Notes: generated by a model from the sequence alone, not told the origin. Numbered from the stretch's first letter, positions 1-9,142 are shown. The stretch: 64,000 bases of DNA from Blautia coccoides (GCF_034355335.1 NZ_CP136422.1:1491001-1555000), one strand, 5' to 3'. Program-made: numbers and translations.

Positions 1-2
1 CC

Positions 3-2786
3 TCATACAATTCCTACCATATAGAGTTTAAAATAGGTACACGCAAACTGTATGTCCTGAAAAACATATGTAAAATGCTGGACAGTGTGGAATACGGTAA
101 ATATGATTCGTACGGCAAAAATCTGGGGTTTATCCATGACCGCTCCGCATTTACCCCGGAAGCCCTCACCTGGATCGATCTTCTGTCTGATTATTTGAAA
201 ACACAGTATAATAATCTGGAATTCAGTTCCCAGGTGTACAGCTCCAGCTTCCGCAGCATTTCACTGAACAGCTACGGAATAGACAAAGTTCTGCAAAAAT
301 ATATGGACCAGACCATTGAGATAGACGGAACCCCTTATCAGGTCAGACGCGGCAATCCGGAGATCAAGATGGAAATCGTTAAAACAGAGGAGCAGGGAGC
401 CAGCATTTATCTGCATTCCCCTAAGTGGATAAAAGGAAATATTCACGATTATCTTCAGAAAGACGGTATTATTTACCAGTGCACACCTGACTTTTCAGCG
501 GATATGATGCCCATTGTCAAAGCCCTGAACACGGATAATGTACAGCATTATGCATTTCAGTCCAGGGAGCGTTCCGTTTTTCTGAATCAGGAGGACTATA
601 CCGCGTTCTGCGGGACACTGCTGCCTGTTTTGGAACAGTATGCGGATATTCAGATGAACGATATTGATTTTGATGAGTATCAGCCCAAAGAGGCCGAGTG
701 CAGTGTGTACTTAAGCATAGATGAAGAATACCGGGATGCCATTCGGATGCGGGCGGAGGCAGTCTATGGAAATACAGTCTATGATCTGTTCGCAGAGATA
801 GAACCGGCCAGTCAGTACCGTGACGTGCAGAGGGAAGACGCTCTGAAAAAATGTCTGGAAGTATATTTTGACATGGAAGAGAAGAACGGGGAAATCTATG
901 GGGTTTGTGTAAAAGAGGAAAAAATATATGATCTTCTGGAACAGGGATTTCCCAAGATCCGTGAACTGGCAGCCCTTTTTGTGGATGACAAGATAAAGAG
1001 AATGCGGATTCTCCCCGCCCCGAAAGTCAACATCGGCATAGGCATGTCCGGAGATCTGCTGGATCTGGATATCCGGGTGGAAGATATGGATCTGCGGGAG
1101 ATGGAGCAGATCCTATCCGGATACCGCAGGCGGAGAAAGTATTACCGCCTGAAAAATGGGGATTTCATCAGTCTTGAGGACAATGGCCTTTCTCTCATAT
1201 CTGAGCTGTCCCAGGGGCTTGGGTTTGACAAAAATGATTTCGCCAAAGGCAGCTTTACTGCTCCCAAGTACCGGGCTTCCTACATAGCGGAGACCCTGAA
1301 AGCACAGCCGGGCAAGGTGGATGCCAGAAGAAGTCCGGAATTCAAACGGCTCATCCGTGAGATGAACAGCTATCAGGACAATGATTTTGAGATTCCCCAG
1401 GAACTTAAGGCAGAACTCAGGGAATATCAGAAGAACGGCTTCCGCTGGCTGGCCATGCTGTCCCAGTGGGGATTCGGGGGAATCCTGGCGGATGATATGG
1501 GACTTGGAAAGACTCTTCAGGTTATCACACTGTTGGAAATGAAAAAAGAGGGCGCCCTCATCGTGTGCCCGGCATCTCTGGTCTATAACTGGGAGAGCGA
1601 GCTTGGCCGGTTCGCGCCGGACCTTTCTGTCGCAGTGGCTGTGGGCAGCAGTCAGCAGAGAGAGGAGATCATAAAAAGTGCATCTGGATCGGATATACTG
1701 GTGACTTCCTATGATCTGTTGAAGCGGGATGCGGAGCTGTATAAAGGGAGAACCTTTCCCTATATGGTCATAGATGAGGCTCAATATATTAAAAACGCAG
1801 GTACCCAGACGGCAAAAGCGGTGAAGCAAGTGCAGGCTGTCCACCGTCTTGCGCTGACGGGAACTCCTATAGAGAACCGCCTCAGTGACTTGTGGAGTAT
1901 ATTTGACTTTATCATGCCGGGATATCTCTATAGCTATAAAAAGTTCCGGGAAGAGCTGGAACAGCCCATTGTACAGAATGAGGACAAAAATGTCATGGAA
2001 CGGCTGAAGCATATGGTGAATCCTTTTATCCTGCGCCGGAAGAAACAGGATGTGCTCAAAGACCTGCCAGACAAGCTGGAGAAGACCGTCTATGTGAAGA
2101 TGGAGGAAGAACAGAAAAAGATCTACGACGCCAGAGTCGCCAGGCTGCAGATGGAATTAAGCAGCCAGAGCGAGGAGGATTACAAGAACCAGCGCATAAA
2201 GTATCTGGCGGAGCTGATGGGGCTGCGGCAGATCTGCTGTTCTCCTCAGCTTTGCTATGAAAATTACAGGGGAGGTTCCGCGAAACAGGAAAGCTGTGTG
2301 GAACTGGTCCGAGACTTGGTGCAGGCAGAACACAGGATACTGCTTTTTTCCCAGTTTACCACCATGCTGGAGCTTTTGGCCGGGGAGTTTGACAAGGCGG
2401 GGATTTCTTATCTCTATCTCTCCGGGAAGAATACCAAAGAGCAGAGACGGGAAATGGTGAAAAAGTTTCAGAACAAAGAGGCTCAGGTTTTCCTTATTTC
2501 CCTGAAAGCAGGAGGAACAGGGCTGAATCTGACGGAGGCGGATGTGGTCATACATTACGATCCCTGGTGGAACGTGGCAGCCCAGAACCAGGCCACAGAC
2601 CGTACCCACCGCATCGGACAGGAGAATATCGTCACCGTCATAAAAATGGTGGTGAAGAATACCATAGAAGAGAGGATACTGGCCCTTCAGGAGAAGAAAG
2701 CCCGTCTTGCGGAAAATGTCATGGAAGGACAGGCAGTGGCTGACCACAGGATCAGCAGGGAGGAGCTTCTGGAACTGATAAAATAG
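3..2786 (+). CDS. SNF2-family DEAD/DEAH helicase (5' end cut by window edge)
   Basis: Swi2/Snf2-type ATPase predicted to translocate on double-stranded DNA. The frame stays open from base 3 through the first ATG at 75 and reads sensibly (ending KLYVLKNICKML just before that Met), so the gene starts outside the window and ATG 75 is internal. Visible helicase motifs are Walker A DDMGLGKT (about 1491-1514), the DEAQ box (about 1773), TGTPIENRLSDLW (motif III) and DRTHRIGQ (motif VI, about 2608). The several hundred residues before the motor fit the SNF2-associated region of bacterial SNF2 proteins. Relatives of this type often begin with a SWIM zinc finger, which would lie beyond the edge. The exact cellular role of this bacterial family is not settled. 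Confidence 0.9.
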   Translation, partial: SYNSYHIEFKIGTRKLYVLKNICKMLDSVEYGKYDSYGKNLGFIHDRSAFTPEALTWIDLLSDYLKTQYNNLEFSSQVYSSSFRSISLNSYGIDKVLQKYMDQTIEIDGTPYQVRRGNPEIKMEIVKTEEQGASIYLHSPKWIKGNIHDYLQKDGIIYQCTPDFSADMMPIVKALNTDNVQHYAFQSRERSVFLNQEDYTAFCGTLLPVLEQYADIQMNDIDFDEYQPKEAECSVYLSIDEEYRDAIRMRAEAVYGNTVYDLFAEIEPASQYRDVQREDALKKCLEVYFDMEEKNGEIYGVCVKEEKIYDLLEQGFPKIRELAALFVDDKIKRMRILPAPKVNIGIGMSGDLLDLDIRVEDMDLREMEQILSGYRRRRKYYRLKNGDFISLEDNGLSLISELSQGLGFDKNDFAKGSFTAPKYRASYIAETLKAQPGKVDARRSPEFKRLIREMNSYQDNDFEIPQELKAELREYQKNGFRWLAMLSQWGFGGILADDMGLGKTLQVITLLEMKKEGALIVCPASLVYNWESELGRFAPDLSVAVAVGSSQQREEIIKSASGSDILVTSYDLLKRDAELYKGRTFPYMVIDEAQYIKNAGTQTAKAVKQVQAVHRLALTGTPIENRLSDLWSIFDFIMPGYLYSYKKFREELEQPIVQNEDKNVMERLKHMVNPFILRRKKQDVLKDLPDKLEKTVYVKMEEEQKKIYDARVARLQMELSSQSEEDYKNQRIKYLAELMGLRQICCSPQLCYENYRGGSAKQESCVELVRDLVQAEHRILLFSQFTTMLELLAGEFDKAGISYLYLSGKNTKEQRREMVKKFQNKEAQVFLISLKAGGTGLNLTEADVVIHYDPWWNVAAQNQATDRTHRIGQENIVTVIKMVVKNTIEERILALQEKKARLAENVMEGQAVADHRISREELLELIK

Positions 2787-2839
2787 CATGAAATATATGC
2801 TGCTGTCCATATCCGCTGGGTTTTCTGGGACAAAAGCGG

Positions 2840-2867
2840 TTGACAAAAATATTTCTGCGGCTATAAT
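2840..2867 (+). promoter_or_regulatory. Sigma-A promoter of thrS T-box transcript
   Basis: TTGACA at 2840-2845 and TATAAT at 2862-2867 are separated by 16 bp. Both hexamers are perfect consensus. They lie just upstream of the T-box leader, so transcription should start near 2875. Confidence 0.85.
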
Positions 2868-2889
2868 GAAAAGTAGATTCATACAGAAA

Positions 2890-3138
2890 ACGCGATGACA
2901 AGACGAGTAAAATGCGGAGGTTCCCAGAGAGGGCGGCATATGCTGGAAGCAGCCTGTTCAGGAAGCATTTGAAAACTACCTTGGAGCGGCCCTAACACGG
3001 CCCGGTGATTCCGTTACCATCAAATGAGTGGTGAACCGGTCCTCAAAAGGAGGACAGTGTACAACAAGGGTGGAACCGCGAGTAATGACAGTTACCCGTC
3101 CCTTGCAGTCAGAAATGGCTGCATGGGGCGGTTTTTTT
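2890..3138 (+). promoter_or_regulatory. T-box leader (threonine) of thrS
   Basis: tRNA-sensing leader. The conserved T-box AGGGTGGAACCGCG is at 3067-3080. It is followed by a long terminator hairpin (about 3096-3131) and a T run (3132-3138). Stem I carries the AGAGA motif near 2925. A specifier loop has AGTA on the 5' side and GAA on the 3' side, followed by ACT (2975-2977) and ACC (2978-2980). Both are threonine codons, so the specificity is clear even if the exact triplet is not. Uncharged tRNA-Thr should stabilise the antiterminator and let thrS be transcribed. Confidence 0.9.
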
Positions 3139-3219
3139 GTGGTTACCGTTCTGTCGCGTGTCAGCAGTATTGCAAAAGAAATATGACAAGAATGACAAGA
3201 GAAAAGGAGCAGAGGAATT

Positions 3220-5151
3220 ATGATTATCACATTAAAAGACGGGTCAAAAAAAGAATACGATCACGCAGTGTCTGTCCTTGATATCGCTTCCGATATCAGC
3301 GAAGGTCTGGCAAGGATGGCCTGCGCAGGGGAAGCAGACGGGCAGGTAGTGGATCTGAGAACAACCGTGGACCATGACTGTGAGCTGAGTATCCTGACTT
3401 TTAACGAGGAGGGCGGCAAGGCAGCTTTCCGTCACACGGCATCCCATATTATGGCCCAGGCCATCAAGCGTCTGTACCCGGATGCAAAACTGGCGATCGG
3501 GCCATCCGTTTCCGATGGCTTCTATTATGATATTGACAGGGAAATCCCTCTGACAGCGGAAGACCTGGAAAAAATCGAGGCGGAGATGAAGAAGATCGTG
3601 AAGGAATCCCTTCCCATTGAGCGCTTCGAGCTTCCAAGGGAGGAGGCCATTGCGTTCATGAAGGAGAAAGAGGAGCCTTATAAAGTGGAGCTGATCGAGG
3701 ACCTGCCTGAAGACGCTGTTATCAGTTTCTATAAACAGGGAGAATTCACTGACTTGTGTGCAGGCCCCCATCTGATGACAACAAAACCGGTGAAAGCATT
3801 TAAGCTGACAAGTCTTGCCGGTGCCTACTGGAGAGGCAGCGAGAAAAATAAAATGCTCACCAGGATCTACGGCACAGCGTTTACAAAAAAGGCTGACCTG
3901 GAGGAGCATCTGGCAAGGATCGATGAGGCAAAGAAACGTGACCACAGAAAACTGGGCAGAGAGTTAGGCCTGTTCATGATGCGCGATGAGGGTCCGGGAT
4001 TCCCCTTCTTCCTGCCAAAGGGCATGGTGCTGAAAAATACCCTGCTGGATTACTGGAGGGAGATCCATACAAAAGCCGGCTATGTGGAGATTTCCACGCC
4101 GATCATGTTGAGCCGTCATCTGTGGGAGACATCAGGCCACTGGGACCACTATAAAGAAAACATGTACACAACGGTTATTGACGACCAGGATTTTGCCATC
4201 AAACCCATGAACTGTCCGGGAGGCATCCTGGCATACCAGTCTGAACCGCGCTCCTATCGTGACCTGCCGCTGCGCATGGGGGAACTGGGACTGGTGCACC
4301 GCCACGAAAAATCAGGCCAGCTCCACGGACTCATGCGCGTGCGCTGCTTTACGCAGGATGATGCCCATATATTCATGACACCGGATCAGATCAGAGATGA
4401 GATCAAAGGCGTTGCCAGCCTCATTGACCAGGTTTACAGCCTGTTTGGTTTCAAATACCATGTGGAACTGTCCACACGTCCTGAGGATTCCATGGGAAGT
4501 GACGAGGACTGGGAAATGGCCACAGAAGCCCTGCGGGGAGCTTTGGATGACCTGGAGCTTGACTACGTGGTGAACGAAGGGGACGGCGCTTTCTATGGTC
4601 CTAAGATTGACTTCCATCTGGAGGATTCCATCGGCAGAACCTGGCAGTGCGGTACCATCCAGCTTGATTTCCAGCTTCCCCTTCGCTTTGAACTGGAATA
4701 TATTGGCGCTGACGGGGAAAAGCACCGCCCGATCATGATCCACAGGGTGGCATTTGGCTCCATTGAGCGTTTTATCGGTATTTTGATCGAGCATTTTGCA
4801 GGCGCATTCCCGACCTGGTTATCCCCGGTCCAGGTGCGTGTCCTGGCAATTTCCGACAAATATATGGATTACGGCAAAAAGGTTCTGGCACAGCTTTTGG
4901 AGGCAGGAATCCGTGCGGACATGGATACAAGAGCCGAAAAGATCGGCTACAAGATCCGTGAGGCCAGACTGGAAAAAATACCTTATATGATAGTGGTAGG
5001 CGCCAAAGAAGAAGAGGAGGGCCTTGTGTCTGTGAGAAGCCGTTTCCTGGGCGATGAGGGACAAAAGGATCTTGGTGAGTTTATCACCTCCATCAAAGAG
5101 GAGATAAAAAGCAGAGAGATCCGTGAGGTAAAAGAAGAAGAGCAGAAATAA
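3220..5151 (+). CDS. thrS: Threonine-tRNA ligase
   Basis: Cytosolic class II aminoacyl-tRNA synthetase charging tRNA-Thr with threonine. The 643 residues match the usual bacterial length and domain order: N-terminal TGS domain (about 1-62), second editing-type domain with the HTASHIMAQA segment, catalytic core (about 240-540) and C-terminal anticodon-binding domain. The catalytic part shows MNCPGG (zinc-ligand Cys), HEKSGQLHGLMRVRCFTQDD (motif 2) and HRVAFGSIERF (motif 3, with a zinc-ligand His). The start follows an AAGGAG/GAGG ribosome-binding site. Expression is governed by the T-box directly upstream. Confidence 0.97.
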   Translation: MIITLKDGSKKEYDHAVSVLDIASDISEGLARMACAGEADGQVVDLRTTVDHDCELSILTFNEEGGKAAFRHTASHIMAQAIKRLYPDAKLAIGPSVSDGFYYDIDREIPLTAEDLEKIEAEMKKIVKESLPIERFELPREEAIAFMKEKEEPYKVELIEDLPEDAVISFYKQGEFTDLCAGPHLMTTKPVKAFKLTSLAGAYWRGSEKNKMLTRIYGTAFTKKADLEEHLARIDEAKKRDHRKLGRELGLFMMRDEGPGFPFFLPKGMVLKNTLLDYWREIHTKAGYVEISTPIMLSRHLWETSGHWDHYKENMYTTVIDDQDFAIKPMNCPGGILAYQSEPRSYRDLPLRMGELGLVHRHEKSGQLHGLMRVRCFTQDDAHIFMTPDQIRDEIKGVASLIDQVYSLFGFKYHVELSTRPEDSMGSDEDWEMATEALRGALDDLELDYVVNEGDGAFYGPKIDFHLEDSIGRTWQCGTIQLDFQLPLRFELEYIGADGEKHRPIMIHRVAFGSIERFIGILIEHFAGAFPTWLSPVQVRVLAISDKYMDYGKKVLAQLLEAGIRADMDTRAEKIGYKIREARLEKIPYMIVVGAKEEEEGLVSVRSRFLGDEGQKDLGEFITSIKEEIKSREIREVKEEEQK

Positions 5152-5230
5152 ATTTTTGAAAAATCCATGGTATAAAACCGTACGGCGAAACGCATACTAT
5201 TTCCGACGAAATTATAAGGAGGAAATGACT

Positions 5231-5551
5231 ATGCCATTATTAAGCTGTACTGCAAGAACCTGTATTTACAACAAAGATGAATACTGCTCCAAAGGAGACA
5301 TTCTGGTAGACGGAAGCGAAGCAAAGGTTGCGGATGAGACCTGCTGCCGCAGCTTTGAGGAAAGAGGAGAATCTGCATCCAATAAAGCCGCTGCTGACAG
5401 CTGCGGATGCCGCACTATTGATGTGGACTGCCGCGCATGTACCTGTACTTTCAATAAAGAAGAAAAATGTCATGCAGACAAGATCACAATTACAGGCGGA
5501 AGTGCCTGCCGCTGTGACGAGACAAAATGCGGAAGCTTTGAAAAAAGATAA
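5231..5551 (+). CDS. DUF1540 cysteine-rich protein, two repeats
   Basis: A 106-residue protein with two copies of the DUF1540 cysteine motif (about 3-45 and 63-106). Each has an SC/DC-x-A-x-x-C-x-F/Y-N-K start, an internal Cys and a C-x-SFE-K/E-R end. The pattern suggests metal or Fe-S binding; the function of the family is unknown. I chose ATG 5231 because AAGGAGG at 5217 is well spaced from it. An ATG at 5225 is too close and a longer frame from 5156 lacks a ribosome-binding site. It stands alone between thrS and a terminator shared with the convergent symporter gene. Confidence 0.85.
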   Translation: MPLLSCTARTCIYNKDEYCSKGDILVDGSEAKVADETCCRSFEERGESASNKAAADSCGCRTIDVDCRACTCTFNKEEKCHADKITITGGSACRCDETKCGSFEKR

Positions 5552-5567
5552 GAAACCATAAGATATG

Positions 5568-5615
5568 AAAAAGGAGCCATACCTGTAACTGAAATTACAG
5601 ATATGGCTCTTTTTG
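5568..5615. terminator. Bidirectional terminator
   Basis: An inverted repeat AGCCATA...TATGGCT with an inner CTGTAA/TTACAG stem (5575-5608) is flanked by an A run on the left and a T run on the right. It can therefore stop transcription from both the DUF1540 gene and the convergent symporter gene. Confidence 0.85.
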
Positions 5616-6971
5616 TCAGACTTTGATCCAGCCCATTGCCTCAGATACTGCGAATACAAGAATCATGATCAGGCAGATAGGAGCGATCCATTTAAGCATG
5701 ATGGTATAAAACTTTTTCATTTTAAAAGGTCCGTTCAGCTCCACTTCATCATATACTGCCTTAGGCTTGATGAAGAAGCCGATGCTGATACAGGTCAGGA
5801 TTGCCACGACAGGCATCAGTACACTGTTGCTCAGGAAATCGAAGAAATCCAGAAGTCCCAGTCCGATGATCTGGACAAAATCCAGAGGCCCGAAGCCCAG
5901 GGATACCAGTGCGCCCAGAAGCAGTACATATATGGTAACTGCAACTGTGGTTTTCTTTCTGCTCCAGCCCAGTTTGTCGCGGATAATGGACACATTGGTC
6001 TCCATCAGTGAGATGGAGGAGGTCAGTGCCGCGAACAGTACAAGAAGGAAGAAGACTGCTCCAATGATGCCGCCCAGAGTCATATTGTCAAACACCTTAG
6101 GCAGAGTGATGAACATCAGGGATGGTCCCTTGCCCAGTGCCTCCTCGTTGCCGCCGGAGAATACGAATACAGACGGGATGATCATAAGGCCGGCCAGAAA
6201 AGCGATTCCGGTATCGAAGATCTCGATCTGACGGACAGATTTTTCCAGGCTGTTGTCCTTCTTCATATAAGAACCGTATGTGATCATAATACCCATAGCC
6301 AGTGACATAGAGTAGAACAGCTGTCCCATGGCAGCCAGCACAGTGGTGGCTGAGAAACGGCTGAAGTCAGGCAGCAGATAATACTTCACACCTTCTGCGG
6401 CACCCGGTCTTGTGATACAGAAAATGGATATGCCCAGTGTGAGTACGATCAGAACAGGCATTAAGATCCTGCTGGCTTTTTCGATTCCTTTTTCCACGCC
6501 GGCGATCACGACGATGGAAGTCAGCAGAACGAAAACTGCAAACCACAGAACCGGTGAACCGGCCTGGGATATAAAACCTGTAAAATAGTCATCTCCGGCA
6601 GCAGCGGATACGTTGCCGCTGACAAAAGTGATCAGGTATTTGATCACCCATCCGCCGATAACACAGTAATATGGGGTGATGATAAAAGGAACGATGCAGG
6701 CCAGATACCCAACGAAGCCAAATCGTTTGTCCAGCTTTCGGAAAGCTCCCACTGCACTCAGGCCTGTCTTACGGCCTATGGCGATCTCAGTGATCATCAG
6801 TGTAAACCCAAGTGTTACGGCGAGGATCAGATAGACGAGTAAAAAAATGCCCCCTCCGTATTTTGCTGCAAGATACGGGAAGCGCCAGAGATTTCCAAGA
6901 CCAACCGCGGATCCGGCGGCGGCAAGGACAAATCCCATCTTGTTAGAAAATGCTCCTCTTTTTTTCTCCAT
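5616..6971 (-). CDS. Sodium-dependent neurotransmitter-type symporter (NSS family)
   Basis: Integral membrane Na+-coupled transporter of the LeuT/MhsT family, probably importing an amino acid. The 451-residue length and hydrophobic profile (about 11 membrane spans) fit the bacterial short form. The N-terminus carries the family signature AAAGSAVGLGNLWRFPYLA, which in LeuT forms part of the sodium and substrate sites with the unwound TM1. The start follows GGGAG. The gene is monocistronic, with its own promoter and a shared terminator. Substrate cannot be read from the sequence. Confidence 0.93.
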   Translation of the reverse strand: MEKKRGAFSNKMGFVLAAAGSAVGLGNLWRFPYLAAKYGGGIFLLVYLILAVTLGFTLMITEIAIGRKTGLSAVGAFRKLDKRFGFVGYLACIVPFIITPYYCVIGGWVIKYLITFVSGNVSAAAGDDYFTGFISQAGSPVLWFAVFVLLTSIVVIAGVEKGIEKASRILMPVLIVLTLGISIFCITRPGAAEGVKYYLLPDFSRFSATTVLAAMGQLFYSMSLAMGIMITYGSYMKKDNSLEKSVRQIEIFDTGIAFLAGLMIIPSVFVFSGGNEEALGKGPSLMFITLPKVFDNMTLGGIIGAVFFLLVLFAALTSSISLMETNVSIIRDKLGWSRKKTTVAVTIYVLLLGALVSLGFGPLDFVQIIGLGLLDFFDFLSNSVLMPVVAILTCISIGFFIKPKAVYDEVELNGPFKMKKFYTIMLKWIAPICLIMILVFAVSEAMGWIKV

Positions 6972-6989
6972 GTTTCTCTCCCTTTTTTC

Positions 6990-7050
6990 GATGCGTTTCG
7001 CATCTTTGTTGTATGTGAAACATTATGCCATTTTTTCAGACAAAAGACAA
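6990..7050 (-). promoter_or_regulatory. Symporter promoter with downstream inverted repeat
   Basis: Reading the minus strand, TTGTCT (7050-7045) and CATAAT (7027-7022) are spaced by 17 bp and drive the symporter gene. Between the promoter and the start codon lies a perfect inverted repeat GATGCG-TTT-CGCATC (6990-7004), which could be an operator or an RNA hairpin. Confidence 0.6.
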
Positions 7051-7092
7051 GAATTTTCTTAATAAAAATAAAAACAAAATGAAATTTAGCTC

Positions 7093-7120
7093 TTGACGCA
7101 TGGAAACACCTGTGTTAGAC
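7093..7120 (+). promoter_or_regulatory. Likely promoter of the infC operon
   Basis: TTGACG (7093-7098) and TTAGAC (7115-7120) are spaced by 16 bp, with TGTG before the -10. It lies about 240 bp upstream of infC, leaving room for the structured leader. Confidence 0.6.
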
Positions 7121-7144
7121 TTATCTAGTCTGAAGAAAAAGAAA

Positions 7145-7325
7145 GCAGAGTATCCACTCTCACCTTAGCACAATTGCGTGACTATGGTTAATACGGTAAT
7201 AAACGAAGCGCCTTCAGCGTTTTCTTTATGCGGATATGTGTGGATAGTCGATTGTCGTCTATCCATTTTTTTCTTGTTTCTTTCAGGATGTTTTATGAGG
7301 TGGAAGGCCGGAGGGCCGGCCAGGA
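7145..7325 (+). promoter_or_regulatory. infC-rpmI-rplT attenuator leader
   Basis: A Rho-independent terminator sits inside the leader: TGGATAG (7241-7247) pairs with CTATCCA (7259-7265), followed by seven T. An upstream segment TATCCAC (7151-7157) can pair instead with GTGGATA (7240-7246), consuming the left terminator arm, so antitermination is possible. A second hairpin, GGCCGG/CCGGCC (7306-7311/7316-7321), lies shortly before the ribosome-binding site. In Bacillus this operon is controlled by L20 through leader attenuation. Control by L20 here is inference from that homology. Confidence 0.7.
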
Positions 7326-7362
7326 ACAGAGTGTTTTATCAATATTATGGAGGTGCACTACA

Positions 7363-7869
7363 ATTAGCGATTTAATGATCAATGAACAAATCAGAGACAA
7401 AGAGATACGTCTGATCGGCGCAAACGGAGAACAGCTGGGAATCATGTCAGCCAGAGATGCGCAGAAGCAGGCAATGGAAGCAGGGCTGGACCTTGTGAAG
7501 ATTGCTCCGACTGCAAAGCCGCCTGTTTGCAAAATTATCGATTATGGTAAGTACAGGTACGAATTAGCGCAGAAAGAAAAGGAAGCTAAGAGGAAACAGA
7601 AAACCATAGAGATTAAGGAAGTGCGTTTGTCCCCTAATATTGAGGAAAACGACCTGAACACCAAGGTCAATAATGCCAGAAAATTTTTATCCAAGGGAAA
7701 TAAAGTCAAAGTGACATTACGTTTCCGCGGAAGAGAGATGGCACATATGTATAAGAGTAAACACATCCTTGATGAGTTTGCAGAGTCTGTAGCTGATATC
7801 GCGGTGATTGAAAAAGCACCGAAGGTAGAAGGCAGGACAATGACCATGTATTTGACAGAAAAACGCTAA
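7363..7869 (+). CDS. infC: Translation initiation factor IF-3
   Basis: IF-3 binds the 30S subunit, blocks premature 50S joining and checks start-codon pairing. The coding frame begins [16 protein letters not shown], the family N-terminus, and ends with the usual [15 protein letters not shown] place the start at ATT 7363: GGAGG (7349-7353) is 9 nt away, whereas the first in-frame ATG (7375) is 21 nt away and would trim the conserved N-terminus. The product is 168 aa. ATT starts are characteristic of infC and allow IF-3 to repress its own translation. It is the first gene of infC-rpmI-rplT. Confidence 0.93.
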   Translation: MSDLMINEQIRDKEIRLIGANGEQLGIMSARDAQKQAMEAGLDLVKIAPTAKPPVCKIIDYGKYRYELAQKEKEAKRKQKTIEIKEVRLSPNIEENDLNTKVNNARKFLSKGNKVKVTLRFRGREMAHMYKSKHILDEFAESVADIAVIEKAPKVEGRTMTMYLTEKR

Positions 7870-7906
7870 AAGCGTTCACGAAAAGAGTCTAAGGAGGAAT
7901 ACAAAC

Positions 7907-8104
7907 ATGCCAAAAATGAAAACAACGAAAGCAGCTGCTAAGCGCTTCAAAAAAACAGGTACAGGATTATTAAAGAGAAACAAAGCTTACAAGAGCCATA
8001 TCTTAACAAAGAAATCTCAGAAGAGAAAAAGAAACCTGAGAAAAGCAGCTATCACAGATGCAACCAACGTAAAAGCAATCAAGAAAATTTTACCGTACAT
8101 CTAA
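7907..8104 (+). CDS. rpmI: 50S ribosomal protein L35
   Basis: A very basic 65-residue protein beginning [18 protein letters not shown], the L35 signature, and of full normal length. It is a structural component of the large ribosomal subunit. It lies 37 nt after infC behind a strong AAGGAGG site, in the standard infC-rpmI-rplT order. Confidence 0.97.
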   Translation: MPKMKTTKAAAKRFKKTGTGLLKRNKAYKSHILTKKSQKRKRNLRKAAITDATNVKAIKKILPYI

Positions 8105-8140
8105 TTACAGGATAGGTTCTAAAACAGGAGGAAATTAAGA

Positions 8141-8497
8141 ATGGCAAGAATTAAAGGCGGATTAAACGCTAAGAAAAAACACAACAGAGTATTAAAGCTG
8201 GCAAAAGGTTACAGAGGAGCACGCTCCAAACAGTATAGAGTAGCAAAACAGTCTGTTATGAGAGCACTGACAAGCTCCTATGCAGGAAGAAAGCAGAAAA
8301 AACGTCAGTTCAGACAGTTATGGATTGCGCGTATCAACGCAGCAGCAAGAATGAACGGTCTGTCCTACAGCAAATTCATGTACGGCTTAAAGCTGGCTAA
8401 CATTGACCTGAACAGAAAAGTTCTGGCTGATATGGCTATCAATGATGCAGAAGGCTTTGCAACACTGGCAGAGCTGGCAAAATCCAAAATCGCTTAA
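8141..8497 (+). CDS. rplT: 50S ribosomal protein L20
   Basis: 118 residues, the normal length, beginning [20 protein letters not shown], which is typical of L20. It binds 23S rRNA early in 50S assembly. In Bacillus it also binds the infC leader and represses the operon, and the attenuator upstream of infC suggests the same loop here. It is the last gene of the operon, with a GGAGG site and a terminator downstream. Confidence 0.97.
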   Translation: MARIKGGLNAKKKHNRVLKLAKGYRGARSKQYRVAKQSVMRALTSSYAGRKQKKRQFRQLWIARINAAARMNGLSYSKFMYGLKLANIDLNRKVLADMAINDAEGFATLAELAKSKIA

Positions 8498-8515
8498 TTC
8501 ATATGGAACATATAG

Positions 8516-8552
8516 CCGCTGCCCAAAGGAGCAATCCCGGGGCAGCGGTTTG
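8516..8552 (+). terminator. Terminator of infC-rpmI-rplT
   Basis: CCGCTGCCC (8516-8524) pairs with GGGCAGCGG (8540-8548), followed by TTTGTT. It lies 18 nt after the rplT stop. Confidence 0.85.
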
Positions 8553-8555
8553 TTA

Positions 8556-8720
8556 CTATTCAGCCTTTCGGCTTCATAGCAACAAAAGGCATGCACACAG
8601 ACTGTAAAAACCGGAGTCTGGCGCGTGGCTGCCTCGGGATTGCCCTGCAAATGCAAGGCAACACCTCGCGGGACAGTGGAAGACTGAACTGTTACAGCGG
8701 TTTTACTATGTTACAAAAAA
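8556..8720. other. Non-coding spacer with an unexplained hairpin
   Basis: No gene is seen. A hairpin TTGCC-TGCA/TGCA-GGCAA (8640-8661, one internal mismatch) lies in a GC-richer stretch between the ribosomal-protein terminator and the next promoter. Function unknown. Confidence 0.4.
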
Positions 8721-8723
8721 GTG

Positions 8724-8752
8724 TTGACGTGATTCTGAAAAAGAAGTAAAAT
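8724..8752 (+). promoter_or_regulatory. Promoter of the TRAP T-box transcript
   Basis: TTGACG (8724-8729) and TAAAAT (8747-8752) are separated by 17 bp, directly upstream of the T-box leader. Confidence 0.8.
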
Positions 8753-8807
8753 ATCCATTAAGATATTATAAAATATTGAGAGTTGATCATCAGTATTTGT
8801 AAATTCT

Positions 8808-9063
8808 ATGATGGGAAGCATAAGCTGCCAAACGGATTTTCAGAGAACTGCCGGCAGGTGTGAGGCAGGAATCCGGGAAGCTTACGGATCATCCCGGAGA
8901 AGCAGCACTGAAAGGCAGAATGTCCCATTAGGTGCTGACGTAGGTTCCACGTTACAGGAAACACATATGTCAGTATGTTGTAAGTGCCGGCAGGGGTAAC
9001 TCTGTGCGGAAACAGGGTGGTATCGCGGATTTTGTTCGTCCCTCTTCAGGAGGGGCTTTTTTT
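8808..9063 (+). promoter_or_regulatory. T-box leader (probable isoleucine) of the TRAP operon
   Basis: The T-box AGGGTGGTATCGCGG is at 9014-9028, followed by a terminator hairpin (9038-9056) and a T run (9057-9063). Stem I is readable: GGGA (8813)/TCCC (8892), AAGCT (8822)/AGCTT (8879) and CGGATT (8833)/AATCCG (8870) pair, with AGAGA at 8842. The 3' specifier strand is ACG-G-ATC-A, placing ATC (Ile, 8888-8890) where ACT lies in the thrS leader. The antiterminator bulge reads TGGT, compatible with a discriminator A. T-box identity is firm. The isoleucine assignment is inference; GAT (Asp, 8887) or GGA (Gly, 8886) would need a shifted loop. Confidence 0.8.
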
Positions 9064-9142
9064 ATGCTCTGAATGTGCGCGGTACACGGGCAGATGTGTG
9101 TGGAATTTTATAAGTCTTATTATAACAAGAGGAGGAAATGTG

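Noticed and set aside
1113..2012. 300-residue minus-strand frame inside the SNF2 gene
   Set aside because: It lies wholly within a well-supported helicase gene and lacks a ribosome-binding site and protein-like domains.
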